From Trueperaceae bacterium (GTDB lineage: Bacteria; Deinococcota; Deinococci; Deinococcales; Trueperaceae): a stretch of 64,000 nucleotides of DNA. A program made the position numbers and the translations under genes. Numbering within the stretch: the first letter of the stretch is position 1; every line of letters begins with the position of its first letter. The DNA lies in contig JAABTL010000011.1 of assembly GCA_011389865.1 (NCBI GenBank), forward strand, positions 1 through 64,000, read 5' to 3'. Positions 52,876-61,644 of the stretch are shown here, one piece after another. Under the pieces are notes generated by a model. The model was not told the DNA's origin and did no database searches. It saw nothing but the letters and a program-made list of their open reading frames with translations.

Positions 52876-54351
52876 TCAGCCGTCGTAGCTCCCCGCCGTC
52901 ACCCCCCCGCCGCTGCCGATCCAGTCGGTGTGGTGCATCTCGCCGCGCGGCCGGTCGACGCGCTCGTACGTGTGCGCGCCGAAGTAGTCGCGCTGCGCCT
53001 GCAGGAGGTTGGCGGGGCCGTTGGCGGTGCGCAGGCCGTCGTAGAAGGTCAGGGCGGCGGCCATCGCCGGCACGGGGATGCCGAGCCGCAGGGCCTCGGC
53101 GACCACCCGTCGCCAGCCGGCCTGGGCGCGCTCCACCGCGGCGCGGAAGAACGGCGCCAGGAGCAGGTGCTCGAGGTCGGGGTCGGCCTCGAAGGCGGCG
53201 GTGATGTCGTTGAGGAAGCGGCTGCGGATGATGCAGCCGCCGCGCCAGATGCGGGCCGTGGCGGCGAGGTCGGTCGACCAGCCGCGCGCGCGCACCGCGT
53301 CGCGCAGCAGCATGTAGCCCTGCGTGTAGCTGACGATCTTCGCCGCGTAGAGCGCCTGCTCGAGGTCGGCGAGGAAGGCGTCTCGGTCGCCGGCGAACTC
53401 CGTCGCGGGCCCGGGCAGCCCCGCGGAGCGCTCGCGCATGTCCTTCATCGACGACAGGTTGCGCGCGAAGACGGCCTCGGTGATCAGCGTGAGCGGCTGG
53501 CCCTGCTCGAGCGCCGCGTTGGCGGTCCAGCGACCGGTGCCCTTCTGGCCTGCGCGGTCGAGCACGAGGTCGAGGACCAGCCGGCCCTCCTCGTCGTAGG
53601 TGCCGAGCACGTCGCGGGTGATCTCGATGAGGTAGGAGTCGAGCACGCCCTCGTTCCAGTCGGCGAAGGTCGTCTGCATCGCGCTCGCGTCGAGCCCCAG
53701 CGCATCGCGCATGAGGTGGTAGGCCTCCGCGATCAGCTGCATGTCGCCGTACTCGATGCCGTTGTGCACCATCTTGACGAAGTGGCCCGCGCCGTCCTCG
53801 CCCATCCAATCGCAGCAGGGGACGCCGTCGACCTGCGCGGCGATCGCCTCGAACAGGGGACGGACGGTCTCGTAGGCATCGCGCGGCCCGCCGGGCATGA
53901 TCGACGGCCCGAAACGCGCGCCCTCTTCGCCACCAGAGACGCCCACGCCCAGGTAGCGGAGCCCCTCCGCCTCGAGCCGCTCGCCGCGCCGCACGGTGTC
54001 CCCGAAGAACGAGTTGCCACCATCGATGATCACGTCGCCAGGCTCGAGGAGCGGCACGAGATCGTCGATCACGGCATCGACCGCCCGGCCGGCCTTGACC
54101 ATCAGCATCACCCGGCGCGGACGCTCCAGCGAGGCCACCAGTTCCTGCAGCGTCTCGGCGCCGATCAGGTCGCCGCGCTCCGCGGCGGCGGCGCCCGTGC
54201 CGGCGAGGAACGCTTCGGTCGTGCTGGTCGTGCGGTTGTACACGGCCACCCGTGCGCCGTGATCGATCATGTTCAGGACGAGATTCTGGCCCATCACCGC
54301 GAGGCCGACGAGGCCGATCTGGGCGGGTTGGGTCGGGCGTGTCTCGGACAT
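52876..54351 (-). CDS. gnd: 6-phosphogluconate dehydrogenase (decarboxylating)
   Basis: A 491-residue NADP-linked enzyme of the oxidative pentose phosphate pathway. N-terminal Rossmann GLVGLAVMGQNLVLNMIDHG, VMLMVKAGRAVDAVIDDL, DGGNSFFGDTVRRGERLE, then the 6PGDH signature region VSGGEEGARFGPSIMPGG and GAGHFVKMVHNGIEYGDMQL with catalytic Lys. The C-terminus ends HTDWIGSGGGVTAGSYDG. GGAGGG precedes the ATG at 54351. It stands alone with its own terminator. Length matches the long (E. coli-like) family. Confidence 0.97.
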   Translation of the reverse strand: MSETRPTQPAQIGLVGLAVMGQNLVLNMIDHGARVAVYNRTTSTTEAFLAGTGAAAAERGDLIGAETLQELVASLERPRRVMLMVKAGRAVDAVIDDLVPLLEPGDVIIDGGNSFFGDTVRRGERLEAEGLRYLGVGVSGGEEGARFGPSIMPGGPRDAYETVRPLFEAIAAQVDGVPCCDWMGEDGAGHFVKMVHNGIEYGDMQLIAEAYHLMRDALGLDASAMQTTFADWNEGVLDSYLIEITRDVLGTYDEEGRLVLDLVLDRAGQKGTGRWTANAALEQGQPLTLITEAVFARNLSSMKDMRERSAGLPGPATEFAGDRDAFLADLEQALYAAKIVSYTQGYMLLRDAVRARGWSTDLAATARIWRGGCIIRSRFLNDITAAFEADPDLEHLLLAPFFRAAVERAQAGWRRVVAEALRLGIPVPAMAAALTFYDGLRTANGPANLLQAQRDYFGAHTYERVDRPRGEMHHTDWIGSGGGVTAGSYDG

Positions 54352-54451
54352 GGGGACCCTCCGGTTCGCCGCGCCGCTACCGGGCACGGCAGGCGCTCCA
54401 GTCTACCGCCCACCCCCGGGCACGCTTGCCCACGCGCGCCTCCCCGCGCGA

Positions 54452-56317
54452 TCAGTTGTCGAGGATGAGCACGTACTCGCTGAAGGTGCGCACCGCTTCG
54501 GTCTCCGGCTTCGGCAGCGGCAGCTTGACCGGCACCGGCTCGACCCTCGGCGGCGGCCAGATGCCGCTGGCGCGCGGGTCGTGCTCGACCGTGCCACGCG
54601 CCTGCCCCGCATCGGAGGCGCGCGGGTCGCCGACGTTGGCCGCCAGCGGCTCGCGCTCGTTGGGGAGCTTCGCCAGGCGCTTGAGCAGCGCCTCGGCCCG
54701 GCCCGCGACCATCGGCTTCGCGTAGTGGAACCCCTGCACGACACCCACGCCGATGCGGTGCAGGTAGCGAGCCTGGGCCTCCGTCTCGACGCCCTCGGCC
54801 ACCACCGTCTTGCCCAGCTTCAGGCCCATCGCGGCGATCGCCTCGACGATCGGCAGGGCGTCACCCACGACGCCCGACGGACCCAGAACGAGCTCGCGCA
54901 CGAAACTGCGATCGATCTTCAGCGAGCGGATGGGGAGCTTCTGCAGGTACGCCAGCGACGAGTAGCCGGTCCCGAAGTCGTCCAGCGCCGTGCGGACGCC
55001 CATGGCGTCTAGCCGGCGCAGCGTCTGCACCGCCAACTCGAACTGGTCGATGAGGATGCTCTCCGTGACCTCGAGCTCGATGCGCGCGGGATCGACGCGC
55101 GCGTCGCGGATCGCCGTCTCCACCTGCTGCAGGAACTCCGGCTGGCGGAACTGCAGCGGCGACACGTTGATCGCCATGGTCACGTGCGGACCGTAGACGG
55201 CCCACGCCTGCGCCTGCCGGCACGCCTCGCGCGTGAGCCAGTGGCCGATCGGAACGATCATCCCCGCCTCCTCGGCGATGGGGATGAACTCGCTCGGCGG
55301 AACCATGCCCAGGTCGGGGTTGCGCCACCGCAGCAGCGCCTCGAAGCCGCACAGCCGGCCCGTCGCGAGCTCGAGTTGCGGCTGGTAGACGACCTCGAAC
55401 TCCTGCTCGCGCAGCGCCGAGCGCAGGCGCCGCTCGAGCTCCAGGCGCCGTGCCTGCTTGTGCCGCTGGTCGCTGCTGGAGAAGTGGAAGGCGTTCTTGC
55501 CCCCGGTCTTGACCGCGTACATGGCCGCGTCGGCGCTGCGCACCATCGCGTGGACCGTCTCGCCGTCACGCGGGTGGAGGGCGACGCCGATCGACGCCGA
55601 GACGCTGATCGCCTTGCCCTCGACCTCCAGCGGGACGGCGAACAGCCGCACCAGCTTCTCGGCGACCGCGGCCGCCACCTCGGCCTCGCGCACGCCGGCG
55701 AGCGCGACGACGAACTCGTCGCCGCCCTGGCGCGCGATCAGGTCGCCGTCGCGGACGTTGTCCGCCAGCTGACGCGCGACGGCGATCAGCAACTGATCGC
55801 CCACCGCGTGCCCGAAGGTGTCGTTGACGAACTTGAAGCGGTCGAGATCGACGAACAGCAGCGCGAAACCGGGCTCGCCGCCGCGGGGCGCGCGGATCCA
55901 ATCGTCGAGCCGCCGCTCGAACGCGCGCCGGTTGAGGGCGCCCGTGAGCACGTCGTACTGGGCGCGATCGGAAACGCCGCGATGGTGGCGAAGCTGGCTG
56001 AGCAGGATGCGGCCGGCGGCGGCGCCCCCACCGACCGCCACCAGCGCCAGCGGGAGCAGCAGCGCGCCGTCGTGGACGGCTGCACGCCAGCCAGCAGGCG
56101 CGGCGCCGTCGAGCGTGATGCCGAACCCCACCAGGGTCCCGACCACGCCGCCGGCCAGGACCGCGACCCCGGCACCGAGCGCGATGCCGGTGACGCCGAC
56201 GGCCATGGCCCACGTCAGCACGGCGTACGCGCCGAGCTCGTCCCCGAAACGCGCGTTCACGGCCACGGCGGCGACCCACGCCAGGACGGCAGACGCGGGG
56301 AGGAGCCAGCGGTTCAT
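54452..56317 (-). CDS. Membrane GGDEF-EAL protein (cyclic di-GMP turnover)
   Basis: A 621-residue protein. N-terminal 110 residues carry about four hydrophobic segments (LLPASAVLAWVAAVAV, YAVLTWAMAVGVTG). A GGDEF domain follows (about 125-285) with an intact RQGGDEFVVALAG motif, then an EAL domain (about 300-545) with GFEALLRW, ELEVTESIL and the DDFGTGYSSLAYLQ loop intact. Both cyclase and phosphodiesterase activities are therefore possible. A tail of about 75 residues follows. The ATG at 56317 lies 7 nt behind a TAAGCT box and is preferred over a GTG at 56356. Confidence 0.93.
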   Translation of the reverse strand: MNRWLLPASAVLAWVAAVAVNARFGDELGAYAVLTWAMAVGVTGIALGAGVAVLAGGVVGTLVGFGITLDGAAPAGWRAAVHDGALLLPLALVAVGGGAAAGRILLSQLRHHRGVSDRAQYDVLTGALNRRAFERRLDDWIRAPRGGEPGFALLFVDLDRFKFVNDTFGHAVGDQLLIAVARQLADNVRDGDLIARQGGDEFVVALAGVREAEVAAAVAEKLVRLFAVPLEVEGKAISVSASIGVALHPRDGETVHAMVRSADAAMYAVKTGGKNAFHFSSSDQRHKQARRLELERRLRSALREQEFEVVYQPQLELATGRLCGFEALLRWRNPDLGMVPPSEFIPIAEEAGMIVPIGHWLTREACRQAQAWAVYGPHVTMAINVSPLQFRQPEFLQQVETAIRDARVDPARIELEVTESILIDQFELAVQTLRRLDAMGVRTALDDFGTGYSSLAYLQKLPIRSLKIDRSFVRELVLGPSGVVGDALPIVEAIAAMGLKLGKTVVAEGVETEAQARYLHRIGVGVVQGFHYAKPMVAGRAEALLKRLAKLPNEREPLAANVGDPRASDAGQARGTVEHDPRASGIWPPPRVEPVPVKLPLPKPETEAVRTFSEYVLILDN

Positions 56318-56324
56318 GCCATCA

Positions 56325-56330
56325 AGCTTA
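56325..56330 (-). promoter_or_regulatory. TANNNT box, leaderless start (GGDEF-EAL gene)
   Basis: On the minus strand TAAGCT is 7 nt before the ATG at 56317. Confidence 0.5.
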
Positions 56331-56422
56331 GCCGCCGACACTATCGACACGCTCACGAGCTTGTCACGGGATCCTGACCGCTGTCGGATGGCGGCGCTGA
56401 CCCGTCGGTGACGATGCCGCGG

Positions 56423-56428
56423 TAGCCT
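56423..56428 (+). promoter_or_regulatory. TANNNT box, leaderless start (alpha/beta hydrolase gene)
   Basis: TAGCCT is 6 nt before the ATG at 56435. Confidence 0.55.
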
Positions 56429-56434
56429 GAACCC

Positions 56435-57781
56435 ATGGACGCACCCGCCTTCGTGCCCGGCGACGCGCTACCCGCCGCGCCCGCGCTGGCCGCCCGCGGA
56501 CCCCGCTCGGTGGGGGTCACCACCCTCGCCCTCGGCCATCCGCAGCAGATCGACGTGCTGGGCTCGCTGGCGGCCGGCGAACCGATCCGCGCCACCCGCA
56601 CGCTGTCGGCCGAGGTCTGGTACCCGTCGGTGCACGACGGCCGGACCGCCTACCTCGACCACCTCCCGCCGGCCACGCAGGACGCCGAGACCGCCCCCCG
56701 GCCGTTCCGCTTCGGCGGGCGCGCCGCCCGCGACGCCGAACCCGACCGGGCGCTGGGCCCGGCGCCGCTGGTGATCGTGTCGCATGGCTACCCCGGCTCG
56801 CGCGTGCTCCTCTCCTGGCTGGGCGAGAACCTGGCCAGCAAGGGTTACGCGGTGATGGCGCTCGACCACACCGACAGCACGCACGCCGACCGCAGCGACG
56901 TGCTGTCGTCGCTGCGCAACCGGCCCCTCGACATCGCGCTGGCGCTGCGCGTGGCGGCCGACCTCGAGCGCCACCACCCACTGCTGCACCACGTCTGGGA
57001 TGCGGAGCGGGCGGCGCTCGTCGGGTTCTCCATGGGCGGCTACGGTGCCCTGATGGCGCTGGGGGCGGGGTACGACGCTGCGGCGCTCGCCCATCCGGCG
57101 TTCGACGTGCCGCTGTGGCGCGAACTCCTCGACGACCTGACCCTCGGCCAGCCCTTCTACGACGATCTCGTCGACGCGGTGACCGCCAAGGTCCGCTGCG
57201 CCGTGCTGCTCTCGCCCTGGGGCGGTTCCCAGGTGTGGACCGACGCCGCGCTGGCCCGGCTGCGGGTCCCCCTCTTCATCGCCGCCGGCAGCGAGGACGA
57301 CATCGCCCTCTACCCGGCCATCCGGCGGATCTTCGAGGGCGCGTCCTCGGCCGACCGCTGGCTCCTGACCTTCGAGCACGCCCGCCACAACGTCGGCTGC
57401 AACCCCCCGCCCGAGGCGCTGCTGACCGCGTCGCACGAGAGCTGGTGGCGCTACGCCGACCCGGTGTGGGACACCCGCCGCATCCTCAGCGTGCTGCAGC
57501 ACCACCTGACCGCCTTCCTCGGATCGCGCCTGCGCGGCCAGGCGCTCGACGACTACCTCGAGGGCGCCCTGACGGCGCCGGCCGGGGAGCCGTGGCCCGG
57601 CTACCCGCCCAGGTCGACCGTCGGGCTCCGGCTCGAGCGACGGCACGGCGGGACCGCCTCCGATCACCCATCCGAGGACGAGGACGACGTCGTGCGCGAC
57701 CTGGCCGCGGCTACCTGGGCCGGTCTCACGCAGGCGTGGCGTGCGCACCGCGCTCGCGGGGGGCGAGCCGACGGGGTGTAG
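56435..57781 (+). CDS. Alpha/beta hydrolase of the dienelactone/PAF-hydrolase type
   Basis: A 448-residue hydrolase without signal peptide. RTLSAEVWYPSVHDGRTAY leads into the core PLVIVSHGYPGSRVLLSWLG, YAVMALDHTDSTHADRSD, the nucleophile LVGFSMGGYGALMALG (about residue 195), PLFIAAGSEDDIALYP (acid) and FEHARHNVGCNPPPEA (histidine). The order VSHGYPGSR...DHTDS is close to predicted dienelactone hydrolases and PAF-AH-like enzymes; the substrate is unknown. The C-terminal about 60 residues are low complexity. Leaderless start. Confidence 0.85.
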   Translation: MDAPAFVPGDALPAAPALAARGPRSVGVTTLALGHPQQIDVLGSLAAGEPIRATRTLSAEVWYPSVHDGRTAYLDHLPPATQDAETAPRPFRFGGRAARDAEPDRALGPAPLVIVSHGYPGSRVLLSWLGENLASKGYAVMALDHTDSTHADRSDVLSSLRNRPLDIALALRVAADLERHHPLLHHVWDAERAALVGFSMGGYGALMALGAGYDAAALAHPAFDVPLWRELLDDLTLGQPFYDDLVDAVTAKVRCAVLLSPWGGSQVWTDAALARLRVPLFIAAGSEDDIALYPAIRRIFEGASSADRWLLTFEHARHNVGCNPPPEALLTASHESWWRYADPVWDTRRILSVLQHHLTAFLGSRLRGQALDDYLEGALTAPAGEPWPGYPPRSTVGLRLERRHGGTASDHPSEDEDDVVRDLAAATWAGLTQAWRAHRARGGRADGV

Positions 57782-57784
57782 CAT
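57779..57784 (+). promoter_or_regulatory. TANNNT box, leaderless start (gene at 57791)
   Basis: TAGCAT is 6 nt before the ATG at 57791 and overlaps the stop codon of the upstream gene. Confidence 0.55.
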
Positions 57785-57790
57785 CGGACC

Positions 57791-58120
57791 ATGGCCACCT
57801 GGATGCTCTCCGCCGACCAACAGCTGCTCAACCTCGACGCGGTCGAGTACCTGGACGTGATCGACGTCTTTCCCGACGACGCCGACCCGGCGGACGTCGA
57901 GGCGGGCACGGTGGCGCCCGCCTACGCCGAGCTGGTCGCCCATCTCGGCTCGGGCGACGAGGTCATCATGTTCGACGACGAGGATCCCGAGGTCGTGCTG
58001 CACGCCTTCGAGTTGCTCAAGGCGTACCTGGCGGCCGGGCCGATGTTCGATGCGGCCCGCGGCGGCCAGGTGCCCTCCGTGCAGGACCTGATCGATCGGT
58101 CGAGCGCGCAGAAGAACTGA
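57791..58120 (+). CDS. Small acidic protein of unknown function
   Basis: 109 residues, MATWMLSADQQLLNLDAVEY at the start, strongly acidic (VIDVFPDDADPADVE, EVIMFDDEDPEVVLHAFELL). I do not recognise a family. The alternating strand/helix pattern and codon use look genuine. It begins just after the hydrolase gene, behind its own leaderless-type box. No signal peptide or membrane segment. The AFELLKAYLAAGPMF helix may be a dimer interface (guess). Confidence 0.7.
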   Translation: MATWMLSADQQLLNLDAVEYLDVIDVFPDDADPADVEAGTVAPAYAELVAHLGSGDEVIMFDDEDPEVVLHAFELLKAYLAAGPMFDAARGGQVPSVQDLIDRSSAQKN

Positions 58121-58291
58121 ACCCATACACCAGGTTGACGGGGCCGGCGCGGATGGTGTTGACTGACCGAATCACCGCCAGGAACACCGTAAAGCTCGAT
58201 GTACCGCCCGACGGGAGGCCCCGATGACCGCACGGAACAGCCACGGCGCGGACACGAAACGCGCGTCCTCACCTGCGTGCCGTCGGCACCC

Positions 58292-59509
58292 ATGACCGCC
58301 ACGCAGCGTGACACCTCGGCCAGCGAAGCACGCCGCGCCCGGCTCGCCGCCGCCATCGATGCCGACTGGCCGTACCTCGAGGCCTTCGCCCTCGACCTCC
58401 ATGCCCACCCCGAACTCATGTTCGAGGAGCACCGTAGCGCCGGCAAACTCGTCGGCTCCCTGCGGGAGGCCGGCTTCGAGGTCGAGGCGCCGGCCGGCGG
58501 CCTCGACACCGCCTTCATCGCCCGCCACGGCTTCGGGCCGGGCGGCCCGCGCATCGCCCTGATGGCCGAGTACGACGCTCTGCCCGAGATCGGTCACGCC
58601 TGCGGCCACAACCTGATCGCCACGGCCGCCCTAGGTGCGGCGCGCGCCCTACGAAGCGCACTCGAGGCCTCTGGCGGCGAACTGCTGGTGATCGGCTGCC
58701 CGGCCGAGGAGGGCGGCGGCGGCAAGATCTTGCTGCTCCGCGCCGGCGTGTTCGAAGGCGTGGATGCGGCACTGATGTTCCACCCGGGTTCGCGCACCAT
58801 GACGATCCGCGGTGCTCTCGCCGCCGCCCGCGTCACCATGCGCTTCTACGGCAAGGCCGCGCACGCCGCCAGCACCCCGGAGCTCGGCATCAACGCGCTC
58901 GACGCCTGCCTGCTGACGTTCCACGCCATCAACGCACTGCGCCAGCACGTCAAGGACGAGACACGCATCCACGGCATCATCACGCACGGGGGCAGCGCCC
59001 CGAACATCGTGCCGGACTACGCCGAGGCGAAGTTCCTCATTCGCCACCGGCGCCACGAGGAGGTCGACGCCCTCAAGGAGCGCGTGTTGGCCGCCGCCCG
59101 CGGGGCCGCCGCCGCCGTTGGCGCCCGCGTCGAGTTCGACGAAGGTCTGGCGTACGCCGAGCGCAGGGTCAACGTCCCCATGGCCGCCCGCTTCGCTGCC
59201 CACCTCGAGGCACAGGGCGAGGCCGTGAAACCAGCACCGGCCATCGGCGGCGTGGGCTCGTCCGACTTCGGTAACGTCAGCCAGGTGGTGCCCGCCATCC
59301 ACCCCTACGTCGCCATCGTCCCGGAGGGCGTTTCCGCCCACACACCGGAGTTCGCCGCCGCGGCCGCCAGCCCCGCTGGCATGCGCGGACTGCGCCTCGC
59401 CGCCACCGCCCTCGCCGCCACCGCGGCGGATCTCATCACCGATCCCGAGTTGCTCGCCGCCGCCCGCGCCGACTTCGGCGGCACCGCCGCCGCTGGGGGT
59501 ACCGCATGA
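58292..59509 (+). CDS. M20 family amidohydrolase (AbgB/aminoacylase-like)
   Basis: A 405-residue metallopeptidase-fold amidohydrolase. LDLHAHPELMFEEHRSAGKL, MAEYDALPEIGHACGHNLIA (metal-binding Asp/His), IGCPAEEGGGGKILLLRAGV and a lid domain starting RVTMRFYGKAAHAASTPELG are in family order. MAEYDALP rather than RADMDALP groups it with AbgB-type (aminobenzoyl-glutamate or amide) hydrolases. The ATG at 58292 fits homology; an upstream in-frame ATG (58199) would add 31 poorly conserved residues. Likely linked to the DppBC genes downstream. Confidence 0.9.
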   Translation: MTATQRDTSASEARRARLAAAIDADWPYLEAFALDLHAHPELMFEEHRSAGKLVGSLREAGFEVEAPAGGLDTAFIARHGFGPGGPRIALMAEYDALPEIGHACGHNLIATAALGAARALRSALEASGGELLVIGCPAEEGGGGKILLLRAGVFEGVDAALMFHPGSRTMTIRGALAAARVTMRFYGKAAHAASTPELGINALDACLLTFHAINALRQHVKDETRIHGIITHGGSAPNIVPDYAEAKFLIRHRRHEEVDALKERVLAAARGAAAAVGARVEFDEGLAYAERRVNVPMAARFAAHLEAQGEAVKPAPAIGGVGSSDFGNVSQVVPAIHPYVAIVPEGVSAHTPEFAAAAASPAGMRGLRLAATALAATAADLITDPELLAAARADFGGTAAAGGTA

Positions 59510-59662
59510 CCGGGTTCCCCGCCCGGCCCGAACGGCCCCTGCCATGCTCGCCGCGCATACGGGAGTCCAGTCAGACCGTCGCCTGGCAGTCGCGCCACAA
59601 CGAACGGCTGGGGACGTTCGCGGCGCAGCCGGCGAACTGAAGGTCCCCCAAGACCCCTTCGG

Positions 59663-59691
59663 GACCCGCCGGGCCCACCCCCCGGCGGGTC
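59663..59691 (+). terminator. Hairpin between the M20 gene and dppB-like gene
   Basis: Perfect 11-bp arms GACCCGCCGGG (59663-59673) and CCCGGCGGGTC (59681-59691), 7-nt loop. A TATACT -10-like box lies 10 nt further (59702-59707) without a clear -35. The 263-bp gap holds nothing else I can name. Confidence 0.6.
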
Positions 59692-59772
59692 GCACGCCAC
59701 GTATACTCCTCGGAACGGCGCCCCAGAACCTTTCGACGCCGCACGGCGAACCGTGCGACACCCCCACCTGAC

Positions 59773-60693
59773 GTGACCGCCTATATCCTCCGTCGGCTCC
59801 TGCAGATGATCCCCGTCATCATCGGGATCACCTTGATCGTGTTCGTGCTGGTGCGAGTCTCGGGTGACCCGGTGGTCCTGATGCTGCCCGAGGACGCCGA
59901 GCAGTGGCAGATCGACGCGCTGCGCGAGGCGCTCGGGCTCGACCGGCCCCTCCCGACGCAGTACGTCATGTTCCTCCGTGACCTACTGCGCGGCGACTTC
60001 GGCACCTCGCTGCGCTACACCAACCAGGACGCCCTACCGATCGTCCTGGAGCGGCTACCCGCCACGCTGCAGCTCACCCTCGCGGCCCTGGTGGTGGCGG
60101 TGATCATCTCCTTCCCCCTCGGCATCATCGCAGCGGTGTACCGCAACCGCTGGCCCGACGTCACTGCCACGAGCTTCGCGGTGCTCGGCCAGGCGATGCC
60201 GAACTTCTGGCTCGGCATCATGCTGATCCTGCTGTTCTCCGTCACCCTGGGCTGGCTGCCGGTCTCGGGCCGCGGCGGCCTCGACTCACTGGTGTTGCCC
60301 GCCATCACGCTCGGCACCGCGCTCGCTGCCCTGCTCACCCGCCTCATGCGCTCGAGCCTGCTCGAGGTCTTGGGCCAGGACTACGTCCGCACGGCGACTG
60401 CCAAGGGCCTCCAGCGGCGGCTGGTGCTGCTCAAGCATGCCGTGCGCAATGCCCTGCTCGCCTACGTCACCGTGCTCGGCCTGCAGGTCGCCACGCTGAT
60501 GGCGGGCGCCGTAGTCACCGAGCAGGTCTTCGCCTGGCCGGGCATCGGCCTCCTGGCCATCCAGGCGATCAACTCGCGTGACATGCCGATCATCCAGGGT
60601 GTGGTGGTGGTCGCCGCCCTGATCGTCATGTCCGCCAACCTGGTGGTGGACGTCCTCTACGCCCTCATCGACCCGAGGATCTCGTACACGTGA
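59773..60693 (+). CDS. Peptide/opine ABC transporter permease (DppB-like)
   Basis: A 306-residue permease. N-terminal helix AYILRRLLQMIPVIIGITLI, periplasmic REALGLDRPLPTQYVMFLRD and DLLRGDFGTSLRYTN, TLGWLPVSGRGG, and the EAA-like loop SSLLEVLGQDYVRTATAKGL are standard DppB/OppB features. GTG start. It overlaps the dppC-like gene. No ATPase (DppD/DppF) genes follow; the next gene is a convergent binding protein. Confidence 0.93.
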   Translation: MTAYILRRLLQMIPVIIGITLIVFVLVRVSGDPVVLMLPEDAEQWQIDALREALGLDRPLPTQYVMFLRDLLRGDFGTSLRYTNQDALPIVLERLPATLQLTLAALVVAVIISFPLGIIAAVYRNRWPDVTATSFAVLGQAMPNFWLGIMLILLFSVTLGWLPVSGRGGLDSLVLPAITLGTALAALLTRLMRSSLLEVLGQDYVRTATAKGLQRRLVLLKHAVRNALLAYVTVLGLQVATLMAGAVVTEQVFAWPGIGLLAIQAINSRDMPIIQGVVVVAALIVMSANLVVDVLYALIDPRISYT

Positions 60694-61547
60694 GGGCCAC
60701 CTGGGCCTTCCTCCGGCGGCTGCTGTCGAGCCCGATCGCCGCGCTCGGTGCGCTCGTGTTCCTCACCTTCGTGTTGATGGCGCTCTTCGCGCCTCAGCTG
60801 GCACCATTCGATCCCATCGCCCCCAACCTGAGGGCCCGGCTGGTGCCGCCCGCTTGGGCGGGCGGCCCCGAGCAGCATCTCCTCGGCACCGACCACCTCG
60901 GTCGCGACATCCTCAGCCGCCTGATCTACGGCAGCCGCATCGCGCTCCTGGTCGGCATGGCCGGTGTGACGCTACAGGCGCTGCTGGGCATCACGCTCGG
61001 AATACTGGCTGGTTACTTCGGCGGCCGCCTCGACGTCGCCATCTCGCGGCTGATCGACACCCTGATCGCCATCCCGAACACGATCCTGTACCTCACCGTG
61101 CTGGGGGTGTTCGGCCCCAGCCTCGTCGGCCTGGTGCTCGTGATCGGCTTCATCGGCTGGACCACCTTCGCGCGGGTGGTTCGTGCCGAGACGCTGTCGG
61201 TCCGCAGCCGCGAGTTCGTCGAGGCCGCTCGCGCACTGGGTCAGCACACGCCCATCATCCTGTTGCGCCACGTGCTGCCGTCGATCATGGCGCCGATCAT
61301 CGTGGTCGCCACCCTGAACGTGGCCACCGTCATCATCCTCGAGGCGGCGCTGTCGTTCCTCGGCTTCGGGGTGCAGCCGCCGACGGTCACCTGGGGCCGG
61401 ATGCTGGCGGACGGCCGGAACTACGTGGCCACCGCATGGTGGCTGGCCACCTTCCCCGGCGTCTTCATCACGTTCCTGTGCCTGTCGCTCATCTTCCTCG
61501 GTGATCGGCTGCGCGACGTGCTCGACCCACGCCTCCGCGGCCGCTGA
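60690..61547 (+). CDS. Peptide/opine ABC transporter permease (DppC-like)
   Basis: A 285-residue permease partner. TWAFLRRLLSSPIAALGALV opens it; then QHLLGTDHLGRDILSRLIYG, GRLDVAISRLIDTLIAIPNT, the EAA loop SREFVEAARALGQHTPIILL and ALSFLGFGVQPPTVTWGRML are diagnostic of DppC/OppC. The GTG overlaps the stop of the DppB-like gene by 4 bp. A convergent terminator hairpin follows. Confidence 0.93.
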   Translation: MRATWAFLRRLLSSPIAALGALVFLTFVLMALFAPQLAPFDPIAPNLRARLVPPAWAGGPEQHLLGTDHLGRDILSRLIYGSRIALLVGMAGVTLQALLGITLGILAGYFGGRLDVAISRLIDTLIAIPNTILYLTVLGVFGPSLVGLVLVIGFIGWTTFARVVRAETLSVRSREFVEAARALGQHTPIILLRHVLPSIMAPIIVVATLNVATVIILEAALSFLGFGVQPPTVTWGRMLADGRNYVATAWWLATFPGVFITFLCLSLIFLGDRLRDVLDPRLRGR

Positions 61548-61576
61548 GCCGACGCTGCCCACGGAGGCCAAGGAAG

Positions 61577-61601
61577 GGGCGCCGCGGAGTGCGCGGCGCC
61601 C
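61577..61601. terminator. Hairpin between convergent dppC-like and binding-protein genes
   Basis: GGGCGCCGC (61577-61585), 7-nt loop, GCGGCGCCC (61593-61601). Perfect 9-bp stem; no T-run. Confidence 0.6.
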
Positions 61602-61644
61602 AGTTCACGTCATCGCCCCACGCGGGACGATCCAGGTCGTGGGT

